Position numbers and translations under genes: made by a program
NCBI GenBank assembly: GCA_964572185.1
Contig: CAZNFI010000011.1
Location: 1 to 32,540, forward strand
Source of the DNA: Azophilus sp964572185
Lineage (GTDB): Bacteria > Pseudomonadota > Gammaproteobacteria > Pseudomonadales > Azotimanducaceae
Length of the DNA stretch: 32,540 nt
Direction of reading: 5' to 3'
Part shown: positions 26,080-32,540 of the stretch, piece after piece
How positions within the stretch are numbered: position 1 is the stretch's first letter
How the letters are laid out: every line of letters begins with the position of its first letter
The notes under the pieces: generated by a model
What the model was told of the DNA's origin: nothing
The model's database searches: none
The model's input: the letters and a program-made list of their open reading frames with translations, nothing else

Positions 26080-27597
26080 CTACGGATTATCGCCGAACAC
26101 GGATAAACGAAGATGTCCGGGAACAACAATTCTCTCCACGCCCTCGAAAACAAGTTCCGTTATCAGTGCCAGCATAGCTGCCGGAACGGCTCCCTGAAGA
26201 ACTAATGACATGTCATTCAACGCCAACCCCGTGACTATCGGATCGCCCAGGCCTCCCGCTCCAATGAACGCCGCGAGCGTTGCGGTACCGATGCTGATGA
26301 CCGCGGCCGTACGGATGCCCGCCAGCATGCCGGGCAATGCCAGGGGCACATAGACGTGGCGCAGTCGTTCCCGCTGCGACAGCCCCATGGCCACCGCGAC
26401 GCGGCGCAGCGACGGCTCCACGCTTGTCAGTGCCGTGACCGTGTTGCGCAAGACAGGCAACAGGGAATAGAGAAACAGCGCCACGACCGCCGGCAGCACG
26501 CCGATGCCGAAGACCGGAATCAGCAGGGCGAGCAGCGCAATACTGGGCACTGTCTGCAGCAGGCCGCAGAAATAGATGATTGCGCGCGCCGCGCCGCCGT
26601 GCCTGAAAACCGCCAGCGCAACACCCACGCCTACCAGCACGGCGCCAATGAGCGCGGTAAAGGTCAACTTCAGGTGCTGCAGGGTATTCGCCCACAGGCT
26701 CGCCCAGATTCCAGTGCTGGGCGCCCGGGCTTCGATGCCCCGGTCTGCCAGGAACTCCGCGGCTGCCTCGGCGAACGTGCTGCCATCGAACTTGACCCGG
26801 GCGTTCAACGCCTGCATGCGTTGCTCATTGAGCGTTCCTGCCAGGCTGTCAAGCAGTTCAGAGACTTCGCCGGTCATGTCCTTGCGCACCAGTGGCGCCG
26901 CATCATAACGGGGGAAATATCCACGGTCGTCGGTCAGGATGAGCAGGTCATGACGCAGTAACTCGGCATCGGTCGAATACGCATCGGTGATGTCCAGCGC
27001 CCCTTCCCGCATGGCCCGGTACGCCAGCCCATGTTCGATGCCCGTCACCGCGCGCTCTATCCCGTAGGCACGCGCCAGGCCCGGCCAGCCGTCGTTGCGC
27101 TCGATGAACTCGTGGCTCAGCACCACATCCAGGTGCGGGTGCCGGGCCAGGTCACCGATGCTGCGCAGGTTCAGCGCCTGCGCCTGTTCACGGCGCGCAA
27201 CCATCGCATAGGAATTACTGAACCCCAGCGGCTGCAGCAGGCGCAGGCCCCGGCTTTCAAGTTCCTTGCGCAACTCGGCGAGCCCGGCATCGCCGCCGAG
27301 GTGCAGCACCGCCTGGCTGAGCGTACCTGTATAGTCGAAGTACAGATCGATTTCATCGTTCACGAGCGCATCGAAACAGATCAGCGTGCCACCCAATCCG
27401 AAACGCCGTTCCACTTCGAAACCCTGCCCTTCGAGCAGTTGCGCACCTATTTCGCCCAGCAGGTAAGACTCGTTGAAGTTCTTGCTGCCGATTCTGATCG
27501 GTTGCCCCGGCTCGCGCGCCCACCCGCCGACCGTCCAGGCCGCGACCAGCACGGCCAGCAACGCACCGGCAACCGTCCTGGCCGCGCGGCCGATCAC
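26080..27597 (-). CDS. osmoprotectant-type ABC transporter, fused substrate-binding and permease protein
   Basis: This 505-residue protein joins two parts of a glycine betaine/choline-type importer. Residues about 1-27 are a signal or anchor. Residues 33-290 form an OpuAC-type binding domain (IGSKNFNESYLLGEI, DLYFDYTGTL, ITDAYSTDAEL). From about 300 a permease domain with several helices follows, including the EAA-like loop AVAMGLSQRERLRHVYVPLALPG at about 26334-26402. Such fusions, with either order of parts, are known in the OpuB/OpuC/YehZ group. The GTG start at 27597 overlaps the ATPase gene's stop (GTGA) and has GGAG eight bases upstream. Substrate is inferred from family only. Confidence 0.9.
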   Translation of the reverse strand: MIGRAARTVAGALLAVLVAAWTVGGWAREPGQPIRIGSKNFNESYLLGEIGAQLLEGQGFEVERRFGLGGTLICFDALVNDEIDLYFDYTGTLSQAVLHLGGDAGLAELRKELESRGLRLLQPLGFSNSYAMVARREQAQALNLRSIGDLARHPHLDVVLSHEFIERNDGWPGLARAYGIERAVTGIEHGLAYRAMREGALDITDAYSTDAELLRHDLLILTDDRGYFPRYDAAPLVRKDMTGEVSELLDSLAGTLNEQRMQALNARVKFDGSTFAEAAAEFLADRGIEARAPSTGIWASLWANTLQHLKLTFTALIGAVLVGVGVALAVFRHGGAARAIIYFCGLLQTVPSIALLALLIPVFGIGVLPAVVALFLYSLLPVLRNTVTALTSVEPSLRRVAVAMGLSQRERLRHVYVPLALPGMLAGIRTAAVISIGTATLAAFIGAGGLGDPIVTGLALNDMSLVLQGAVPAAMLALITELVFEGVERIVVPGHLRLSVFGDNP

Positions 27598-28322
27598 AGT
27601 TGCGACTCCAACAGCCGTCGCACATAGGAATGCCGGGGATCGCTCACGACCCGCTCGGTGACACCGCTCTGCAACACCCGGCCCGCCTGCAGCACCACCA
27701 GATGATCGGACAGCCGCACCGCTTCACGGACATCATGGGTAACCAGCAGTGTGCTGACGCCTTCCTGCCGCTGCACCTGTTCGAAGCGTTCGTGAATGCC
27801 CACGCGGGTGATCGGGTCGACCGCCGAAAACGGTTCGTCCAGCAGCAGCAGGTCGGGCTTCAGCATCAGTGCGCGACACAGCCCGAGCCGCTGCTGCTGG
27901 CCTCCGGACAACTGCGCCGGAAACCGGTCTGACACACTCGCCGGCAGGCCCATTTGCTCCAGCAGTTCCCGGTACCGGTCTTCCACGGCCTGCTCCCGCC
28001 AGCCTTCCAGTCGCGCCAGCAGCACCACGTTTTCGCGACTGCTCATGTGCGGAAACAGGCCGGAACCCTGTACCGCGTAGCCGATACGCCGGCGAAAGCG
28101 CTCGAGACGCAGCCGGGGAACCGGCGCCCCGAATACCGCCACCTGACCCGCATCGGCCCTCTGCACCGCATTGATCAACTGCAGCAGGGTGGTCTTGCCG
28201 CTACCGCTTTCGCCCACCACGGCGGTGGTCTTGCCGGCCGGAAACGCCAGGTCGATGTGGTCGAGCGCGACTTCATGCCCGAATCGCCTGGTCACGCCCG
28301 ACAGTTCGGCAACCGCTGTCAC
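27594..28322 (-). CDS. osmoprotectant-type ABC transporter ATP-binding protein
   Basis: This 242-residue ATPase partners the fused permease/binding protein encoded just downstream. Walker A is GESGSGKT (37-44), the Q-loop region YAVQGSGLFPHM, the signature LSGGQQQR, Walker B LLLLDEPFSAVDP, and the switch histidine is in VTHD. It lacks the C-terminal CBS domains found in many OpuA-type ATPases. The GTG start overlaps the sbcB stop (GTGA, 28319-28322), so the gene is translated from the sbcB message. Confidence 0.92.
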   Translation of the reverse strand: MTAVAELSGVTRRFGHEVALDHIDLAFPAGKTTAVVGESGSGKTTLLQLINAVQRADAGQVAVFGAPVPRLRLERFRRRIGYAVQGSGLFPHMSSRENVVLLARLEGWREQAVEDRYRELLEQMGLPASVSDRFPAQLSGGQQQRLGLCRALMLKPDLLLLDEPFSAVDPITRVGIHERFEQVQRQEGVSTLLVTHDVREAVRLSDHLVVLQAGRVLQSGVTERVVSDPRHSYVRRLLESQL

Positions 28323-29731
28323 AACTCGTAGGCCGCCTGTATTTCGTCGCCATGCGCCTGCAGCGCCTGCAGGATCTCCCGTTGCGGTTCCTCGCAGTTC
28401 GCCAGCATTTCCCGCACCTCCTGCCGGTAGCGTCGCAAGGTACGCCAGGGAACCTCATCGGCGCTGAGCTTGGCGCGTACCCAGGCACGCCACTCCTCCC
28501 GTTCGCCGGCACTTTGCAGGTCACCAAAGGTCCTGGCCTTGAGGCGTGCCGCGAGCGTTTTCAGGCGCTTGTCCTGATAGTCGAGGTCCAGCCACCGCCC
28601 CTGCTCCAGGGCGCCATTCAGGCTCTCGCCGCGCGCCTTGTCCTGCTCCCGCAGAAACCCCTCATACAGCGCCGCATCCACATCCGGAATCGGTTCCCTG
28701 GCAGTGCGCTCGAAGACGCGACTGACTTTCTGCGCCACACCGGGCTGGCGCAGGCGCCGCATGCGTCGCTCTGCCAGCCCACGGTCGAATTGCAGTCGCT
28801 CGGCATCTTCGGCCCTGACCACGTCCGCCACTGCCACAAACGGACATTTGTTGATGCGTATCTCCTTGAGCGGCGGGCGCACGGGCGCATCCCTGGTGTA
28901 CAGCGCCTCGCGGATCTGCTCCGCCGACCAGTCCAGCAGCATCTCCACGTCTTCACCGAGGTCGGCCACCACGATGGAATTGCTGTTCGCCGGGTGCCGG
29001 CAGATCGATACCACCGGCGCCAGGCCATGGCGGTGTCGGGGGTACATGCCCGAGACATGTATCAGCAGTTGCTTTGCATAGGGCTCGAGCAGACTGCGCA
29101 CCTGCCGTTTCGCGCGGCCGTTTAAGTGATAGGCAAACAGCTTCGGCTGCCTGGTTTTCAGCAGACGCGCCAGCGCCACCGTTACCCGGGCATCGGCCAG
29201 CGCATCGTGCGCTCGCCCGTGACCGAGGCCGTTGGCGGCCGCCAGGGCTTCCAGCCTGAATACCGGCAGGCCTTGCTCGTCCGCCGGCCACTCGATGCCC
29301 TCCGGGCGCAGGGCGCCGGCGGCACGTACCAGGTCGATGAGGTCCCACCGGGAATTGCCGTTCTGCCACTCCCGCGCATACGGATCCATCAGATGGCGAT
29401 ACAACCCGTAGCGAATGAACTCATCGTCAAAGCGCAGGTTGTTGTATCCGGCCACACAGGTGTTCGGTTTCGAGAACAGCCGCCTGATGTGTCGCAGGGC
29501 CTGCCATTCACCAATGCCTTCCCGGCGGGCCAACTGCGGAGTGATACCCGTTACCAGCGCAGCGCCCGCATCGGGCAGCACGTCGTCGGGCAATCGGATG
29601 TAGGTGCTGTACTGGTCGCCGAGTTCATTGAGGTCGGTATCGGTACGCAACCCGGCAAACTGAACGATTCGGTCCCAGCGCGGTTCGGTACCGGAAGTTT
29701 CCAGGTCATACCAGTAAAGTGTTCTGGACAA
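28319..29731 (-). CDS. sbcB: exodeoxyribonuclease I (SbcB)
   Basis: This 470-residue enzyme degrades single-stranded DNA from the 3' end in mismatch repair and recombination. The DnaQ-type exonuclease domain has Exo I in YWYDLETSGT (D9, E11), Exo II in YNNLRFDDEFIRYGLY and Exo III in HDALADARV. The SH3-like and helical domains follow at the length expected for E. coli SbcB (475). The start is a TTG at 29731 with a GGGGG stretch five bases upstream; I see no in-frame ATG close above. It opens a three-gene run with an osmoprotectant transporter, linked by stop/start overlaps, an odd functional pairing. Confidence 0.94.
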   Translation of the reverse strand: MSRTLYWYDLETSGTEPRWDRIVQFAGLRTDTDLNELGDQYSTYIRLPDDVLPDAGAALVTGITPQLARREGIGEWQALRHIRRLFSKPNTCVAGYNNLRFDDEFIRYGLYRHLMDPYAREWQNGNSRWDLIDLVRAAGALRPEGIEWPADEQGLPVFRLEALAAANGLGHGRAHDALADARVTVALARLLKTRQPKLFAYHLNGRAKRQVRSLLEPYAKQLLIHVSGMYPRHRHGLAPVVSICRHPANSNSIVVADLGEDVEMLLDWSAEQIREALYTRDAPVRPPLKEIRINKCPFVAVADVVRAEDAERLQFDRGLAERRMRRLRQPGVAQKVSRVFERTAREPIPDVDAALYEGFLREQDKARGESLNGALEQGRWLDLDYQDKRLKTLAARLKARTFGDLQSAGEREEWRAWVRAKLSADEVPWRTLRRYRQEVREMLANCEEPQREILQALQAHGDEIQAAYEL

Positions 29732-29932
29732 TAGAACCCCCAGCCAGGTCGGTGCCTGACACGGTCAACAATCCACTCCCGCGGCATTCTCGCACTGATG
29801 GCCACTAACCTCACCATCTGACCCACGCAGACGGCAGCAGCCGCGGCAAAGGACGGCGCAGCCGTTGCGACCCTGTTCGCACGCGCTCCGGCGCCGCTGG
29901 AAAGGTCGTTATTTCTGTGTTAATCAACTGGC

Positions 29933-30802
29933 ATGGGATGGTTGAAGGGTTCGTTTTCAATCTGTTACATGCTGGCGCACACCATTGTAGTGTGCATGCC
30001 GCTCTACGCGATGGCCTTGCTGCGCCTGCTGCTGAGCGGCTCCTGGCATCGCGCACTGACGCGCCGCATGGATCTGGCCATCGACTTCTGGGTGTCCTGC
30101 AACCGCTTGCTGATTAGAGCGCTGGGGCTGACAAAGGTCGACATAGAGTGGCCATCGGACAGGCTCACCCGGTCACAGTGGTACGTCGTGGTCAGCAATC
30201 ACCAGAGCTGGGCCGACATCCTGTTGCTGCAGGACGCGTTTCGCACCGTCATTCCGCCGCTCAAGTTCTTTACCAAGCGGGAGCTTATCTGGCTGCCCCT
30301 GGCAGGGCCGGCAATGAAGTTCCTGGGATTTCCCTACGTCAGGCGCCTGAGCAAATCGCAACTGGCGGCCGACCCCACGCTCAAGCATGCGGACCGGGAC
30401 AGCACCATCGACGCCTGTGCCGGGTTCCGCAATCACCCGACCTCGGTGCTCATCTTCCTGGAGGGAACGCGCTTCACCCAGGCAAAGCGCAGCGCCCTGA
30501 ACAGCCGCTTCGATCACCTCCTCAACCCCCGCACCGGCGGGCTCGGTTACGTGCTTGGCGGCCTTCGGGAAGAACTCGAGCAACTGATCGACGTGACCAT
30601 CGTCTATCCGCAAGGCCCACCCTCTTTCTGGGAATTCCTGCAGGGCAAGTGCAGCACCGCCCGCATGACCGTTCGGGTCGTGGACCTGGCACCGGCCATG
30701 CACAGCGCAGAACAAACCGACCGACGGCAGGCCCTGATCTCCATGGTGGAAGGGCTGTGGCGGGAAAAAGACGAAACGTTGCGCCTGACCGCCCCGAGCT
30801 GA
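29933..30802 (+). CDS. YihG-like 1-acyl-sn-glycerol-3-phosphate acyltransferase
   Basis: This 289-residue membrane-associated acyltransferase of the PlsC superfamily has the catalytic HX4D motif NHQSWAD (H90-D95) and the acceptor-binding FLEGTRF (E177-R180). An N-terminal hydrophobic segment (about 8-35) anchors it in the inner membrane. It most resembles the YihG/LPLAT group, which adds a second acyl chain to lysophosphatidic acid, and is probably an accessory to the main PlsC. No strong ribosome site precedes the ATG. The gene is divergent from sbcB, with 201 bases between them. Confidence 0.88.
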   Translation: MGWLKGSFSICYMLAHTIVVCMPLYAMALLRLLLSGSWHRALTRRMDLAIDFWVSCNRLLIRALGLTKVDIEWPSDRLTRSQWYVVVSNHQSWADILLLQDAFRTVIPPLKFFTKRELIWLPLAGPAMKFLGFPYVRRLSKSQLAADPTLKHADRDSTIDACAGFRNHPTSVLIFLEGTRFTQAKRSALNSRFDHLLNPRTGGLGYVLGGLREELEQLIDVTIVYPQGPPSFWEFLQGKCSTARMTVRVVDLAPAMHSAEQTDRRQALISMVEGLWREKDETLRLTAPS

Positions 30803-30901
30803 CCGACCACACCAAAACAGGAGCGGCAATCGATCGCTGGGGTTCATCACGGGGCGGGTCGCGCCGGCCCCGCGCCGATGCGTCACCTCGCGACGGGAAG
30901 A

Positions 30902-31630
30902 TCAGAGGGTAGGCGTAGCGCCCAGGGCATCGAGCCGCTGTTCGATATCCACGAGCCTGGTATTGAATTGCCGCCGGTAGGAGTCGAACGCGGCAATGGC
31001 CTCTTCGTGTTCCCTGACGCTGCTGCTCATGCCGGCGACCGTCTGCGCCGCGGCATTCACCTTGTCGACCAGGTCGCGCTGCCCGCGCAATACGCGCTGC
31101 AGGTTCAGTTCCACTGCCGCAAGCTGGTCGGCCACCTGCTGTTGCCGGCCAAGCGCCGTCTCGTGACGGGCCACGCTGCTCTTCAGCGACTTGTTGGTGG
31201 ACTGCAGTGCTTCCAGGCTCTGCTTGTGGGCATTCAGCAGCTTCTGGTTGTCCTGAATCCACGCCTTGTTGCGCTCATTGGACACCGCCCACAGTTTCCT
31301 GATTTCAGACTCCCAGAAGTTGATCTGTTCTCCCGTCTGGGCATCGGTTTCGCTCATGACCTGGTCGGTCATGCGCAGGCGCTCCTCGAGCGCCTCGATG
31401 CGCGTGTTGGCATCGGCGACGCGGCGCTGTTCCGCATCGAGCATGCGCTGCTGATTGGCAATGAACCAACCGGCGACGGCCAGCCCCGCCGCCAGTACCG
31501 CCAGCACCAGCGTGAAGCCCACCAACCTGCCGCCGCCACCGCCGTCACGGCGGCGCGATGCCGGTGCCGGCCGGCGGCGCGCGTCCTCCGGCGCCGCGGC
31601 GATACTTGGGGTCTGCAGATTGTCTGACAT
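30902..31630 (-). CDS. single-TM coiled-coil protein of unknown function
   Basis: I do not recognise a characterised family. The 242-residue product has a proline/arginine-rich cytoplasmic tail, a transmembrane helix (about 36-58, GFTLVLAVLAAGLAVAGWFI), and then a long region rich in Glu, Gln, Leu and Ala that reads as coiled coil to the end. Orientation is probably N-in with the coiled coil in the periplasm. The ATG at 31630 has GGGA about nine bases upstream. It converges on the acyltransferase gene. An inverted repeat lies in its upstream spacer. Confidence 0.72.
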   Translation of the reverse strand: MSDNLQTPSIAAAPEDARRRPAPASRRRDGGGGGRLVGFTLVLAVLAAGLAVAGWFIANQQRMLDAEQRRVADANTRIEALEERLRMTDQVMSETDAQTGEQINFWESEIRKLWAVSNERNKAWIQDNQKLLNAHKQSLEALQSTNKSLKSSVARHETALGRQQQVADQLAAVELNLQRVLRGQRDLVDKVNAAAQTVAGMSSSVREHEEAIAAFDSYRRQFNTRLVDIEQRLDALGATPTL

Positions 31631-31776
31631 TATCAGAATCCCGTTAAATCTCCTGTTCGCGGACCAGGTTTTCCAACGGGTCGGGTTTGCACCCGTTCAC
31701 TGCTGTCCCGCCGGGCTCGGCCTCGCCCCGTCAACACAGCCCGGGGTGCCGACTCAAAAAGGGCATGCACCGGGCA

Positions 31777-31810
31777 GGTTGCCGTCGTAATTGTAACGAC
31801 ATCGGCAACC
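31777..31810. promoter_or_regulatory. interrupted dyad upstream of the coiled-coil gene
   Basis: Outer arms GGTTGCCG and CGGCAACC (8 perfect bases) enclose inner arms TCGT and ACGA with a 7-base loop and a 3-base bulge. The centre is AT-rich in a GC-rich setting. It may be an operator or a leader structure, about 147 bases before the start. Confidence 0.35.
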
Positions 31811-31895
31811 GCAACGACCCCTGATTGCCCCAACGCCCTCTCATCAGGGACACCACCGGCCCAGGCCATCGCCGCGCCACAAACCCGCCCGGAAG

Positions 31896-31918
31896 GCCCG
31901 GAAGCCGATGCTCCGGGC
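31896..31918 (-). terminator. candidate hairpin after the PuuD-like gene
   Basis: GCCCGGA and TCCGGGC form 7-base arms with a 9-base loop, about 15 bases beyond the PuuD-like stop. No T-run follows, so confidence is low. Confidence 0.3.
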
Positions 31919-31933
31919 GTCAACCATCCCGGT

Positions 31934-32540
31934 CTACAGAATCTTCAACAATCCCCACAACACCGCGAACAGCACGAAACCGGAAACGATAACGCCGCGA
32001 ACCGAGGCGATCGGGCCGGGCTTGCCGACTATCGCATTGATTTCGATTGCCGCGACAACGACCAGGGAGGCGATCAGGGCGTTCATTTCACTGGTCATGA
32101 TGCCGTTCGACAGGTTTGCACTGGTCGAACCCATGAAGAACAGCATTGGAATGGAAAAGAGCACGTTCGTGCGTGAAGCCAGTGCCGCCTTGGGCGCCGC
32201 CGCAGCCGCCTCCGGCAAGGCTTCGCCGCCGCCCGCAATCTGTTCGTTCGAGGCGATCAGTATCTTCTGGTTGGGCCAGATGATCAGCCAGACGTTCAGG
32301 AACATCAATATGGCCATTACCGAGCCGACCATGAGATCGACGCTGACGCTGATTCCACGGAAGTAGAGCATGACGAGCCCGGTCAGCAAGGTGAGCATGG
32401 CCGCCCAGCGGAACCACCAGAGCGCCCGCGGCACCAGTTTGGTGAAGGCATCGGTGCGAGCCCCGGCATCGGCTTCCTTGAAATACTCGGTCTGCACGAA
32501 GTTGAAGTAGTAGAGCAGGCCGATCCAGGTGATACCCGCC
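31934..32540 (-). CDS. PuuD-type (urate hydroxylase-like) membrane protein, cut by window edge
   Basis: The visible 201 residues are the C-terminal part of an integral membrane protein. GITWIGLLYYFNFVQ followed by LVPRALWWFRWAAMLTLLTG matches the membrane domain of urate hydroxylase PuuD (formerly DUF989), which oxidises urate at the inner membrane. Further helices (LMFLNVWLIIWPNQKIL, a C-terminal VSGFVLFAVLWGLL) follow. The protein ends at a TAG right after the last helix, with no C-terminal cytochrome c domain (no CxxCH), unlike full-length PuuD. It may be a membrane-only family member with another role. The start lies outside the window. Confidence 0.75.
   Translation of the reverse strand, partial: AGITWIGLLYYFNFVQTEYFKEADAGARTDAFTKLVPRALWWFRWAAMLTLLTGLVMLYFRGISVSVDLMVGSVMAILMFLNVWLIIWPNQKILIASNEQIAGGGEALPEAAAAAPKAALASRTNVLFSIPMLFFMGSTSANLSNGIMTSEMNALIASLVVVAAIEINAIVGKPGPIASVRGVIVSGFVLFAVLWGLLKIL

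Larger units (their letters stand above)
31631..31933. other. spacer upstream of the coiled-coil gene
   Basis: The 303 bases between the PuuD-like stop and the coiled-coil start contain an interrupted dyad and a candidate terminator, listed separately. I see no gene. Confidence 0.5.

Overview
The window is GC-rich DNA of gammaproteobacterial character. The clearest lineage marker is exonuclease I (SbcB); a YihG-type acyltransferase, Lol-type lipoprotein-sorting proteins and many signal peptides and outer-membrane products also point to a Gram-negative host. Genes are tightly packed on both strands, several with GTG or TTG starts. A run of exactly 100 N (18109-18208) marks a scaffold gap, so this is an assembled, possibly metagenomic, draft. 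I see no tRNA, rRNA, CRISPR array, insertion sequence or phage gene.

Layout. 1-4.3 kb: gamma-glutamyltranspeptidase (cut by the left edge) and a secreted cyclase-family hydrolase on the minus strand, divergent from a beta-lactamase-fold serine hydrolase. 4.4-6.9 kb: an ethanolamine-type APC permease and a histidine phosphatase. 7.0-10.1 kb: an SDR dehydrogenase followed by a small LptA-like periplasmic protein, then a periplasmic ATP-dependent DNA ligase on the minus strand, divergent from an exported peroxiredoxin. The peroxiredoxin's catalytic cysteine codon is an in-frame TGA followed by a bacterial-type SECIS hairpin, so it is almost certainly a selenoprotein. 10.3-17.1 kb: a minus-strand transport cluster made of a LolA-like carrier, three FtsX/LolC-type permeases (two of them tandem paralogues), a LolD-type ATPase, and a separate outer-membrane protein gene just downstream. 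17.6-25.9 kb: one giant plus-strand surface-protein gene. It encodes a signal peptide, a six-cysteine head, (GGTST)n repeats containing the assembly gap, three Calx-beta domains, DUF11 and SdrD-like domains, two OmpA-like domains and a large C-terminal beta-barrel. An in-frame TAG splits the barrel 263 codons before its natural end. 26.1-29.7 kb: sbcB followed by an osmoprotectant-type ABC transporter, with stop/start overlaps. 29.9-32.5 kb: a YihG-like acyltransferase, a one-TM coiled-coil protein and a PuuD-type membrane protein cut by the right edge.

The main theme is the cell envelope: export to the periplasm, carrier-mediated transfer to the outer membrane, a giant surface protein, and periplasmic maintenance enzymes. 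Two in-frame stops need opposite readings. The TGA in the peroxiredoxin fits programmed selenocysteine insertion. The TAG in the barrel has no recoding signal I can see and looks like a nonsense mutation, a strain-level disruption or a sequence error. TGA and TAG both end other genes here, so global codon reassignment is not the explanation.
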